DNA from: Butyrivibrio sp. M55
GTDB taxonomy: Bacteria; Bacillota; Clostridia; Lachnospirales; Lachnospiraceae
Length of the DNA stretch: 64,000 bases
NCBI RefSeq assembly: GCF_900116865.1
Contig: NZ_FPCD01000005.1
Location: 1 to 64,000 of the forward strand
Reading direction: 5' to 3'
Part shown: piece by piece, positions 1 through 8,485 of the stretch
Layout: each line of letters begins with the position of its first letter
Position numbering within the stretch: the first letter of the stretch is position 1
Position numbers and translations under genes: made by a program
The notes under the pieces: generated by a model
Told to the model about the DNA's origin: nothing
What the model saw: only the letters and a program-made list of their open reading frames with translations
Databases searched by the model: none

Positions 1-93
1 GATAATCTGTCAATACCTTTTAAGAAAAAAAGACCCCTATGTCATTTCTGACATAGAGATCTTTTGGGCTGTCATCTTAACTTAATGACATTG
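1..93 (-). mobile_element. Left end of a second IS4-like element (rest lies outside the window)
   Basis: Bases 77-93, read on the minus strand, are the same 17-bp terminus (CAATGTCATTAAGTTAA) that starts the complete element at 1502. The next roughly 60 bases inward also match that element, including a hairpin ending in AGGGGTCTTTTTTT. This is therefore the left end of a related copy pointing the opposite way, whose transposase would lie before position 1. The two copies are similar but not identical. Confidence 0.75.
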
Positions 94-149
94 ATTTTCT
101 ATCGGCTAGCCTTTTTCATTCTTGTTTCCACTCAACTGATATAAAAAAT

Positions 150-186
150 CATACTAAAAACCGACTAAAAAGAAGTTTTTAGTATG
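150..186 (-). terminator. Terminator of the alpha/beta hydrolase gene
   Basis: An inverted repeat with 11-bp arms (150-160 and 176-186, CATACTAAAAA / TTTTTAGTATG) lies about 70 bases past the hydrolase stop. On the minus strand it is followed by a T-rich run. The stem is AT-rich, so its strength is uncertain. Confidence 0.55.
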
Positions 187-256
187 TACACAGGCTTTAG
201 CTTGTGCTAAGCAAAATTTACTTTTGACACTCACATCATTATATAGGGTGATTATA

Positions 257-1225
257 TCAATTAATTTCCTTAATAAAATTAACCAGGATATCTGAGCATT
301 TCTCAGGTTTATCCAGATATATTTCATGCCATCCAGGGCACTCTACCATCTGACAATTTCCTAGCTTTTCCATATATGTTGCTTTTATATCAGGATTTTC
401 ACTTTCTACTCCATATGTTGTGGCCGCAACATATACTTTAGGTATTTCATTCGTTTTTAAGGTGTCCCAAGTCTTTCTAATGTTGTCTCCAAATAGCTTT
501 TCTTCTGAGTTACAGGCATTTGAACCCATAGTCTTAGATAATACTCTCCAGGCTATATCTCTATGCTTTTCATCCAAGATAGCAAAAGTACTGTCGTCAT
601 CATCCTCATTACAGATAGGCTTAATCAGAGCGTTGATTAGACCAAATTTACCAGCTGTATGCATCCAACCAGGGAAGAAGTCCCAAGCACTGTACTGGTC
701 CTCTTCAATCGGATAAACTGGTACGCCATCAAAAATTGCGACACCTTCTATTTCATCAGGATATTTGCTTTCCCAATAAGTAGAATATATACCGCCTAAG
801 GAATGGCCTATAAGAACATATGGAGGCTTCACGCCGGCATTTTTAAGAGCCTTGCGATAGTCCTCAACAACATATTCAACTGTCATATCGTTTTTAGTGT
901 CGTCACTCAAGCCATATCCAGCCCTGTCGATGAAATACAATTCATTATTCTTTTCAATTTCTTTTGTCATTTCTCGCCAGGCTATGACAGCTTCACCATC
1001 AATAAATCCCGATAAGCAAACTATTCTATGATTACCATTTTCTTTTCCACACTGATACACATTAAGCGAATAATCACCCACTGAAACTCGATTTTCATAG
1101 CCTTCTGTTCTAAGCTGCTTAAGAGCTCCATGCATATTCAAATGCTGATAAACAGCAAATATAGTAATAAACAGGACAATCCCTGCCAAAATAACACCTG
1201 TGACACGGCCTATTATCTTCTTCAT
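257..1225 (-). CDS. Membrane-anchored alpha/beta hydrolase
   Basis: The 322-aa product has an N-terminal hydrophobic segment (about residues 7-27) and then an alpha/beta hydrolase domain. The nucleophile elbow GHSLGG lies near residue 140, and a late His in a GWHEIYLDKP stretch near residue 300 fits the catalytic base. The family cleaves esters, peptides or other small substrates; the substrate here cannot be told. The domain probably sits outside the membrane, tethered by the N-terminal helix. The start is the ATG after an AGGGGAGAGAAAG ribosome site. The gene stands alone between two inverted IS ends, so it could have moved with them, although single-gene carriage is unproven. Confidence 0.8.
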   Translation of the reverse strand: MKKIIGRVTGVILAGIVLFITIFAVYQHLNMHGALKQLRTEGYENRVSVGDYSLNVYQCGKENGNHRIVCLSGFIDGEAVIAWREMTKEIEKNNELYFIDRAGYGLSDDTKNDMTVEYVVEDYRKALKNAGVKPPYVLIGHSLGGIYSTYWESKYPDEIEGVAIFDGVPVYPIEEDQYSAWDFFPGWMHTAGKFGLINALIKPICNEDDDDSTFAILDEKHRDIAWRVLSKTMGSNACNSEEKLFGDNIRKTWDTLKTNEIPKVYVAATTYGVESENPDIKATYMEKLGNCQMVECPGWHEIYLDKPEKCSDILVNFIKEIN

Positions 1226-1438
1226 CTTTCTCTCCCCTATTAATAAAACATATTCCGATTTCTATACTCGACTGTCATAGTATGTCTGACGTAGTATGTT
1301 ATATCATAGGATTTCTTCCCTGTCAAGGATTCAACAAGATAGAGTTTCGCTATGCGAAACTCCCGCAGTGCGAGCCTGCAATTGCTGAAAGCAATTAAGT
1401 ACATATGCAGGCGAGACACATCTTACAAGCGCAGCTTG

Positions 1439-1487
1439 TTTTTTATGTAATAGGAGATTCCAGAGGAATTTCCTATTACATAAAAAA
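1439..1487. other. Strong hairpin between the hydrolase promoter side and the IS
   Basis: Arms of 17 bp (1439-1455 and 1471-1487) pair perfectly around a 15-base loop and are bounded by T and A runs. It could be a two-way terminator. The surrounding 1226-1501 gap, otherwise without a gene, also holds smaller palindromes (for example around 1340-1365). Confidence 0.55.
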
Positions 1488-1681
1488 GGCTAGCCACGGC
1501 TCAATGTCATTAAGTTAAAATAACAAACATAGATTCCTATATCAGAAATGGTATAGGGGTCTTTTTTTTAACACTTGACACGAGCGACAAAATGTGCGGC
1601 CGCTTTCGCTACTGATCGAATAGAGAGGTAGCGAAAGCGGCCCTTGTAATTAGCAAGAGTTAATTGCAAGGAGGTGCTTAT

Positions 1682-2995
1682 ATGAAACCAAAACACATTA
1701 AAAAGCTATTAATGTCGGAAATTGAAACTGTTGCAAATGCTTCTGATAAGTATTGTTCAAATCCAGGGCGTGATTTTTCACGAGAACGAAAACTCTCTTT
1801 TAAAAAAGTCGTGGAAAGTATTATCGGAATGGGTAGCAAGGGACTTACAAATGAGTTGATTGACATCTTTAATAATGACCCTGAAATGCCCTCCGCCTCT
1901 GCTTTTGTCCAACAACGGAGCAAAATCAAGCCTGAAGCCTTCAGGGATATATTGGCAGGGTTCACAGAAAAGATAACCGAGCAATCTTGCCAATTAAGAT
2001 TATTGGCAGTAGATGGTTCTGATATTCAAATCGCAACTAATCCAGATGATGAAGATACCTATTTTCCAGGGGCAAATGGTCAGAAGCCTTACAACCTAAT
2101 TCATTTAAACGCCCTTTATGATCTTGAACAACATATTTATGTTGATTCAAGAATACAAGGGCGTATGAGTGGGAATGAACATATGGCATTGTAAGAAATG
2201 GTTGATAAATCAGACATACAGAAGGCCTTAGTCATCGCAGACAGGGGATATGAATCTTATAACAACATGGCTCATATACAGGAAAAAGGATGGTTCTTTT
2301 TGATACGTGTAAAAGATGGAAAAGCTGGCATAAAGGACGGATTGCTACTCCCTGAAGAGAATGAATTTGATGTTGATATTTGCTTGAAGCTTGTACGAAA
2401 ACAAACCAATGAAATAAAGGAACTTATGAAAGATAAAAATAAATATCGATTTATCCCCCATAACGCAAGTTTCGATTATTTACCGGAGAAAACAAGAAAA
2501 GCAGATCCTGTTATATTTTATGAATTAAAGTTCAGGGTGGTCCGTTTTGAAATAGGAACTGAGAGTTACGAAACAGTACTCACGAACCTTGACAAAGACG
2601 CGTATCCAGCGACAGAGTTAAAGCGACTATACGCTGCCCGTTGGGGAATTGAAACATCTTTCCGAGATTTAAAGTATACATTAGGGATGCTTGATTTTCA
2701 TTCAAAAAAGGTGATGTGCATCCATCAAGAAATCTATGCACATCTGATTATGTATAACTTTTCTGAAATGATTACCTCGCATGTAGTCATTGCTAAAAAA
2801 CAAAGAAAGCATACATATAAAGCAAACTTCTCAGTTGCCGTCCATATGTGCAGACTCTTCTTCTATGAAAGAGCATCACCACCCAATCTGGAAACCATAA
2901 TTGCAAGAAATCTTATACCGATACGGCCAGAACGACATCGCACTCGAAATCTGACTACAAAGATTTTTCATGGTTTCTTGTATAGAGTAGCATAA
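1682..2995 (+). pseudogene. IS4-family DDE transposase interrupted by one in-frame stop
   Basis: Two reading frames (1682-2194 and 2198-2995) lie in the same phase and are separated only by a TAA at 2192-2194. Together they make a normal IS4-type transposase of about 437 codons. The first catalytic Asp is in LLAVDGSD, the second in IADRGYES. The C-terminal half carries the IS4 signature Y-2-R-3-E-6-K in YAARWGIETSFRDLK. The start ATG follows AAGGAGGTGCTTAT. A single base change, for example from TTA, would explain the stop. The copy is probably inactive unless the stop is read through or supplied in trans. The residues after the stop remain well conserved, so the change looks recent. Confidence 0.85.
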
Positions 2996-3063
2996 TTATA
3001 CTTAATTGAATACTTTTTGCGGCAGACTTTCGTCTGTCTTGTTGTGATGCTCAGAAATAAAAA

Positions 3064-3100
3064 AAGAACGATTGAAGATATAAATACCTCAATCGCTCTT
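3064..3100 (-). terminator. Hairpin terminator inside the IS right end
   Basis: Arms AAGAACGATTGAAG (3064-3077) and CTCAATCGCTCTT (3088-3100) form a stem that is followed by a T-run on the minus strand. It would stop transcripts entering the IS from the MoxR side, which suits shielding of a transposase from outside promoters. Confidence 0.7.
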
Positions 3101-3180
3101 GTTGATTCTTTGGTTAATCCCTTAATTGGTCAATGTTAACTTAATGACATTGGTCATGTACGACGCATTGCTTTTTTTAC

Positions 3181-4716
3181 TCACTCCAGTTCATACACAA
3201 CCTTCCGAATCTCCTCATTAAGCTCCTGCCTCCTGTCATTCAAAAGCAGTATCTTATTATATTTATAATACGCTTCATTTCCCGTCTCGCGCACAAACTT
3301 AAGACTGTAGTAAGCATTCGAAAGCTCCGTAAGAAAAATGACCATCTCCTGGCTTCCCGAAAGAGACTCCTCATCGCCAAACACGCGATTTATAAATTCA
3401 AGACTGTTCGTAAGATGTCTTCCGCTCACTTCACTTGCATTTTTCCTTGAAAGCTCCCTGCTGTTGAACCACTCTTTTACCACTAAGACAGGATCCTTAT
3501 CGTAGTCTTTAGCAATAATCTCCGCGCAGTTCTTTAGCTCTGCTGCCGCAATTCGCCTGTACTTCTCATCATCGCGGCTCACCATTCCGGTCTCGACATC
3601 CTTTTTTAAATTCTCCAGCTCCTCATCGGCTTTTGACAATAAATACTCCGAAGCAGCATCGGCTTTTAAGACTTTCTTTTCACAGTAACCAAGAAACTCC
3701 TTCATGACTGTGAACAAGCTCTTCTGAACCGCCTGATCTTTTGCATAGTCCCTAAACTCTTCCATCAGCTTATCTGTAAGAAGCCCGATAATACTGAGCT
3801 TTTCATCAAAACTTCCGTTTCGAAGGGCATCCCTGTCCTCAAACACCTCTCCCTCAAGAATCTTGGGAATCTTATAAAGTTCTCTGTACCTGTGATAAAG
3901 CTCATAGTACGTCGCAAAATCAGCAGCAATATCCGCATTCTGAATATACTGACTGACAAGATTCTCATCCACAACAACGCCGAGTTTCTCATGAACCTTG
4001 ATAACTCTCGATAAATCCTCCCAGCCTCTTGCGGTCACAAAGCTTCTTTTCTCGAGCTCAGTCCTGATGCTGTAGAAATTATCTTTTTTAATCTCCAGAT
4101 AAGCGAGGATTGCACCGTGAACGCCTACCTTATATGCATATTCCTTCCACGCCTCAAAGTCCTCTTCAATATCAATCTGACGCACTCGGTCGAGAGTTAC
4201 TATATCGAAATTTCTGACCGACTTGTTGTACTTCGCAGGATTTCCCGCAGTCACAATGATATAGCCGTCAGGAAGCTTATGTGTTCCGAAAGTCTTGTAC
4301 TGAAGAAACTGAAGCATCGTAGGCGCAAGCGTTTCCGAGACGCAGTTTATCTCATCAAGGAAAAGAATTCCCTCTTTTACCCCGGACTTCTCTATCTGAT
4401 CGTAAACAGCCGCTATTATCTCGCTCATAGTGTATTCGGTTACCGAATACTTCTTCCCACCGTACTCTTTCTCAGAGATCATCGGAAGTCCAATGGCGCT
4501 CTGCCTCGTGTGATGAGTTATCGTATAAGACACAAGACCTATTCCAAGCTCCCACGCAATCTGCTCCATTATCGCAGTCTTGCCTATTCCGGGAGGCCCC
4601 ATAAGAAGAACGGGTCTCTGCCTGTTTACGGGAATCTCATACTGCCCGCTCTCATCTTTCGTAAGATATGCCCTCACGGCATTTTTCACTTCTTCCTTCG
4701 CTTCATTTATGTTCAT
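3181..4716 (-). CDS. MoxR-type AAA+ ATPase
   Basis: The 511-aa product has Walker A GPPGIGKT (residues 40-47), Walker B ILFLDEIN, and a conserved NPAKYN segment typical of sensor regions in MoxR ATPases. The remaining C-terminal half is helical and charged. MoxR ATPases act as chaperone-like motors with a VWA-domain partner, and such a partner is encoded directly upstream. The start is set at 4716 (MNINEAKEEV) because GATGAGGGATTGACC precedes it. A longer frame to 4779 would overlap the VWA gene and has no ribosome site. It is the last gene of the LRR-VWA-MoxR operon, with an IS end immediately downstream. The substrate is unknown. Confidence 0.88.
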   Translation of the reverse strand: MNINEAKEEVKNAVRAYLTKDESGQYEIPVNRQRPVLLMGPPGIGKTAIMEQIAWELGIGLVSYTITHHTRQSAIGLPMISEKEYGGKKYSVTEYTMSEIIAAVYDQIEKSGVKEGILFLDEINCVSETLAPTMLQFLQYKTFGTHKLPDGYIIVTAGNPAKYNKSVRNFDIVTLDRVRQIDIEEDFEAWKEYAYKVGVHGAILAYLEIKKDNFYSIRTELEKRSFVTARGWEDLSRVIKVHEKLGVVVDENLVSQYIQNADIAADFATYYELYHRYRELYKIPKILEGEVFEDRDALRNGSFDEKLSIIGLLTDKLMEEFRDYAKDQAVQKSLFTVMKEFLGYCEKKVLKADAASEYLLSKADEELENLKKDVETGMVSRDDEKYRRIAAAELKNCAEIIAKDYDKDPVLVVKEWFNSRELSRKNASEVSGRHLTNSLEFINRVFGDEESLSGSQEMVIFLTELSNAYYSLKFVRETGNEAYYKYNKILLLNDRRQELNEEIRKVVYELE

Positions 4717-4754
4717 GGTCAATCCCTCATCTATTGTGACGTAATTATATATCC

Positions 4755-6137
4755 TTATACATAGAGCTTCAGCGCCCACTCCGGCACCTTTGTATCATCG
4801 ATGTCCCCGTCCTTCGGAAACGCAAACGCAACATCGTAGTCAGGGCTCTTTTCCGGATACTCTCCATATCCGTCGGTAAAATATATAAGCCCCTTCAGAT
4901 TCTCAAACTCTCCCTTTTCGCGCAAGTTCTCGACATATTCAAACACAGGCCTAAAGTCCGTCCCAAAGCCACCTTCAACCGTAATCTTACCGATGCGCCT
5001 CTCCATATCTTCAACGGATTCAATAAGCTCATCCTTCTGCACCCTGTCATCGCACTCGATAAGATGCACCTTGATCTTCTGAAAAAAGCTCTCTTTGTCT
5101 AAAAGAATCTTCGCCGCCTCTCGAAGAAATCCCTCAAGTAGCGTATCCGTACAGGACGCCGACGTATCTACCGCGATCACAAGCTCTTTTAACCGCTTAA
5201 CTTCCCTGAACTCGTTCTCTTCAATGAGTGGCATATTGCCGTAATGCGCCATCCCAAATGAATACATCCCATAGTCGAACGTATCAAGATCGATACCGCC
5301 CTCTTCCCTAAGTATCATAAACCTTTTCAGGAACTCACGGTAATCCGTCCTTGAAGTATTCTGTATCTGCAGGAGAAAAGAGAGCTTCCCGACCTTATCC
5401 GAAGCCCTGCTCGAAAGCGCATCTATCTCGCTCTGAAGTCGCTTTGCCTCTTTCTCCCAGTCTTTTTCCTTATCTTTTATTTCTCTTAAAACAAGCGGAC
5501 TTATCAGTTTTTCCTTAATTTTCTCGTCTTCGTCGTTTTCTTTCTCCGGCTCATCCTTCGGAATCCTTCTGAAAAAGCTGTGATCATCAAGCTTAAACTC
5601 CCGCTCTGCCCGTTCAAGCTCATCTATCGAAAGTTCTTTTCCCTCAGCAGAAAAAAATCTGTATAACTTCTCCACAGTCAAGACCTTGAGTTCATCCTCT
5701 AAAAGCGCATACATCCTGTCCCTGTAATCCGACGTAACCCTATAGATGCAAGGATAGTCCATACCGTCGAGAATAGATTCGACCACGATATCGGCGCACA
5801 GATCAAAGAGCCTCTCATCCTCATAAAACGCCGAAGTGTACATATGCCTGAATATGCAGTGAAGTATCATGTGAAGATACGTCCTGTTAAGCTTTCCCGG
5901 CTCCTCGACAAAGAGCTTTAATATATACGAAGGGTTGTACCTGATGTTCACCGCATCGGTTCCTACAGTCACGGTCGAAAGATCCATCTCATACCGAAGG
6001 CTCATAAGCGCCGCCCCCATGAATCTCATAGCAATATAGAGTTCCGTTCTCGAAGCCTCAAGCGCCTTTACACCTACAGCCTCAAGCTCCCTTCTTTTCG
6101 CACTTCCGGAAGTACCTTGATCCATGTCTTTCTCCAT
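4755..6137 (-). CDS. VWA-domain / putative metallopeptidase-like protein, MoxR partner
   Basis: The 460-aa product resembles the VWA-like, DUF2201-type putative metallopeptidase group. A histidine-rich helix, HMILHCIFRH (about residues 89-98), sits where zinc-binding helices are found but is not a strict HExxH. A charged linker (about 190-260) is rich in Glu and Lys. The C-terminal VWA domain has a metal-ion adhesion site AVDTSAS near residue 324. Proteins of this group are regularly encoded next to MoxR ATPases, as here. The start follows GGAGGCTGAG and lies 15 bp after the LRR stop, so the genes are co-transcribed. Whether any peptidase activity remains is unclear. Confidence 0.82.
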   Translation of the reverse strand: MEKDMDQGTSGSAKRRELEAVGVKALEASRTELYIAMRFMGAALMSLRYEMDLSTVTVGTDAVNIRYNPSYILKLFVEEPGKLNRTYLHMILHCIFRHMYTSAFYEDERLFDLCADIVVESILDGMDYPCIYRVTSDYRDRMYALLEDELKVLTVEKLYRFFSAEGKELSIDELERAEREFKLDDHSFFRRIPKDEPEKENDEDEKIKEKLISPLVLREIKDKEKDWEKEAKRLQSEIDALSSRASDKVGKLSFLLQIQNTSRTDYREFLKRFMILREEGGIDLDTFDYGMYSFGMAHYGNMPLIEENEFREVKRLKELVIAVDTSASCTDTLLEGFLREAAKILLDKESFFQKIKVHLIECDDRVQKDELIESVEDMERRIGKITVEGGFGTDFRPVFEYVENLREKGEFENLKGLIYFTDGYGEYPEKSPDYDVAFAFPKDGDIDDTKVPEWALKLYV

Positions 6138-6152
6138 CTCAGCCTCCGCCTT

Positions 6153-7082
6153 TTACAAAAGATTGAATTCCTCGAAATTTCCACCGGACTTTCTGCTCCG
6201 TTCGACAATAACCGCGCACAGTAACGTCTTTCCGGCAGCCGTAGCTCTTTTTATCCCCTCTTCTATATGTTCATCAAGGAAAAGAGCTCCATCAGCCCCT
6301 GTCCTGTAATCAAGGAGCTTACCTATATACTCAAGATTCTCTTCCGTCTCAGATGCCTCATCTATCAATCTGTTAAAAATGCTTCCAAAATTATCGGAAA
6401 CATACTCTTCATACTTTTCTCTGAATCTGTCTTCAAGTTTAAGCGGATACAAAAGCCGCCCTATCGCTATATCCTCAGCGATCTCGCTTCCGTCTATTAT
6501 CGCCTTTTCAAAGAGCTTGTCATACTCCCTGAAATTGATGAAAGTCCTGTCAACGCACTCCCTGTACGCATAGCCCGATCCGCCTATAGAGAACTGAATC
6601 GTCCTTGCCATGGTATTCTCATTGAAGTCATAAAGAAATTCAGGAAAGATCAAAAGAGCTTCTTCAACGCTTCCATCCTCTTGATGAATCTTTATCCAAA
6701 AACTCAGCGTCCTGTCCACATCCGCGAGAAAGTTTCGTATTATCTCGTATCTTCCGCTGTTTACAGTCACATCTATTTTTCTCAGACTGTCGCACTGCCT
6801 CAAAACACCGTCGTAATAATCGATTATGCCGTCGTACACGCTTATCTCTTTAAGCGACTTACAGTTGTGAAAAGCAAATCCGAAAACAGTCTTAATACTC
6901 TCGGGAAGTACAACACTTTCGATATCGTCTCTTCCTGAAAAAGAGTGATTTGCGATTTCCTCAACCGTGACGCCGTCAATCTTATGAGGTATCACAAGTT
7001 TCCTGATGCTGCCCTCATAGCCCGTTATCGCAATATATTCATGTCCGTCTTTTTTATGATTCTTTTTCTCATACAAAAACAT
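6153..7082 (-). CDS. BspA-type leucine-rich repeat protein, first gene of the MoxR operon
   Basis: The first 120 or so residues of this 309-aa protein show irregular BspA-like (LRR_5) repeats, for example LVIPHKIDGVTVEEIANHSF followed by further SVVLPESIK- and SLKEISVYDG-type units. The rest (about 130-309) is a charged helical domain I do not recognise. There is no signal peptide, so unlike most BspA-type LRR proteins it should be cytoplasmic. Its position 15 bp ahead of the VWA and MoxR genes suggests it is the recognition or adaptor part of the complex. That role is inference. Confidence 0.7.
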   Translation of the reverse strand: MFLYEKKNHKKDGHEYIAITGYEGSIRKLVIPHKIDGVTVEEIANHSFSGRDDIESVVLPESIKTVFGFAFHNCKSLKEISVYDGIIDYYDGVLRQCDSLRKIDVTVNSGRYEIIRNFLADVDRTLSFWIKIHQEDGSVEEALLIFPEFLYDFNENTMARTIQFSIGGSGYAYRECVDRTFINFREYDKLFEKAIIDGSEIAEDIAIGRLLYPLKLEDRFREKYEEYVSDNFGSIFNRLIDEASETEENLEYIGKLLDYRTGADGALFLDEHIEEGIKRATAAGKTLLCAVIVERSRKSGGNFEEFNLL

Positions 7083-7166
7083 TTCGTTTTAATGTTCCTT
7101 CCTGCACTACTCGAAGTTTACCAAAACCACTACCTTGGCGCAACATTGTGGACACAGCGCTTTAAA

Positions 7167-7182
7167 ACTTGTATGCACAACT
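7167..7182. promoter_or_regulatory. AraR-like operator upstream of araR
   Basis: ACTTGTATGCACAACT matches 13 of 16 positions of the palindrome ACTTGTACGTACAAGT and lies about 60 bases before the araR start. It suggests autoregulation. It sits in the 161-bp divergent gap with the LRR operon. Confidence 0.65.
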
Positions 7183-7243
7183 TACGTTTAATCGGTGATA
7201 AAATACATATATGATCTCATGCTTATTATAAGGGGGAGCAATC

Positions 7244-8332
7244 ATGGATAACAAAAAATCAACATCACTTAAATATCAGCAAATAGAGAAAGAACTAAAG
7301 CAACTCATCCTGGAGGAAAAGATAAAACCCGGAGAAAAAATGCCGTCCGAGAACGTGCTTACCGCAAAGTATGGCGTAAGCCGTCAGACAGTCAGAAAAG
7401 CCATATCCAACCTGATAAATGAAGGCTTTGTATATGCGGTTCAGGGAAGCGGCACTTACTGCTCCGATGCTTCAAGATTCAAAAAGGACTCAAAGGATAT
7501 CGCCGTTGTGATGACGTACCTTTCGGACTACATTTTCCCGAAAGTCATAAGCGGTATCGATTCCGTTCTTTCTGAAAACGGGTACAGTATTGTGCTCAAA
7601 AATACAAACAACTCAAGAACAAGAGAAATAAAATGTCTGGAAGAACTTATTGAAAAAAATATCGACGGCATAATCATAGAACCCAGTAAGAGTAACGTTT
7701 TCTGCAAGCACAAGTATCTGTATGACAAGCTTGATTCTTACGGAATCCCCTATATCTTCATTCAGGGTGCATACTCCGTTATGGAAGACAAGCCGCATGT
7801 CATCATGGATGACGAGAAAGGCACATATCTTTTGACAGAGCACCTAATCAATCTTGGCCACAGGAATATCCTCGGAGTATTTAAAAGCGATGACACACAG
7901 GGACAAAACAGGCACAAAGGCTACGCCAAAGCTCTCGCAAAAGCAGGAATCACCTACGATCCCGAGAACGTCATATGGTTCTACACGGAAGACAGAGCCG
8001 TGCACCCATACACCACTCTCCAGAAGATGATAAAGAGCGGTAAAAAAGTTGACGCCATCGTAGCCTACAACGACCAGATAGCCTTTCACCTCATAAAAGC
8101 CATACGCGAGCTCGGTCTCAAAGTTCCCGAGGACATCTCAATCACAGGATATGACAACTCTCAAACTACAAGTAACACAGACATTACCCTAACAACCATT
8201 GCCCACCCCCAGCAGGAACTTGGCAAGATTGCCGCTGAAGCACTACTTAAAATGATCCGCGGCGAAGAAGTCGACAAAACAATAGTAATAGAGCCCAAAC
8301 TCATAGTCGGAAACTCCTGCAAAAGCAAATAG
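7244..8332 (+). CDS. araR: AraR-type arabinose-responsive repressor (GntR DNA-binding domain, LacI-like sensor)
   Basis: The 362-aa protein has an N-terminal GntR winged helix-turn-helix (about residues 10-75, with the typical PSENVLTAKYGVSRQTVRKA helix pair and a GSGTYC wing). A periplasmic-binding-protein-like sugar sensor (about 85-360) follows, of the LacI/GalR class. This domain order is that of AraR, which releases DNA on binding L-arabinose. The neighbouring araA gene and the AraR-like palindromes before both genes support the name. The start follows AAGGGGGAGCAATC. The gene precedes araA by 153 bp, so each has its own control region. Confidence 0.88.
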   Translation: MDNKKSTSLKYQQIEKELKQLILEEKIKPGEKMPSENVLTAKYGVSRQTVRKAISNLINEGFVYAVQGSGTYCSDASRFKKDSKDIAVVMTYLSDYIFPKVISGIDSVLSENGYSIVLKNTNNSRTREIKCLEELIEKNIDGIIIEPSKSNVFCKHKYLYDKLDSYGIPYIFIQGAYSVMEDKPHVIMDDEKGTYLLTEHLINLGHRNILGVFKSDDTQGQNRHKGYAKALAKAGITYDPENVIWFYTEDRAVHPYTTLQKMIKSGKKVDAIVAYNDQIAFHLIKAIRELGLKVPEDISITGYDNSQTTSNTDITLTTIAHPQQELGKIAAEALLKMIRGEEVDKTIVIEPKLIVGNSCKSK

Positions 8333-8379
8333 AATTTGTCATCCAAACGATAACCCTCCGAAATGTTTACAACTTGACC

Positions 8380-8395
8380 ACTCGTACGTACAAGT
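8380..8395. promoter_or_regulatory. AraR-like operator upstream of araA
   Basis: ACTCGTACGTACAAGT is an almost perfect palindrome and closely matches the AraR box known from Bacillus (core TTGTACGTACAA). It lies 91 bases before the araA start, where repressor binding would block the promoter. Confidence 0.8.
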
Positions 8396-8485
8396 TTGAA
8401 AATCAGATTATAACGTATTGTCTTTTTTGTGAGAAGGGAAAGCAATACATGGGGTAAAAACGCTATATTTTAAGGAGGGTTACAA

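Larger units (their letters stand above)
1502..3152 (+). mobile_element. IS4-family insertion sequence, complete, about 1.65 kb
   Basis: The element is bounded by a 17-bp perfect terminal inverted repeat, CAATGTCATTAAGTTAA at 1502-1518 and its complement at 3136-3152, around one transposase reading frame. No clear target duplication is visible in the flanks, which fits an old insertion, rearrangement, or recombination between copies. A related left end lies at 77-93 in the opposite orientation. The right end is 28 bp from the stop of the MoxR gene. Confidence 0.85.

Noticed and set aside
1490..3170. Target site duplication of the IS
   Set aside because: The bases before 1502 and after 3152 do not match, so no duplication can be claimed.
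4117..4764. Long open frame opposite the MoxR gene
   Set aside because: It lies wholly antisense to a clear AAA ATPase, has no ribosome site of its own and no recognisable domain.
6267..6938. Open frame opposite the LRR gene
   Set aside because: It is a shadow of the repeat-rich coding strand; the composition is not protein-like.
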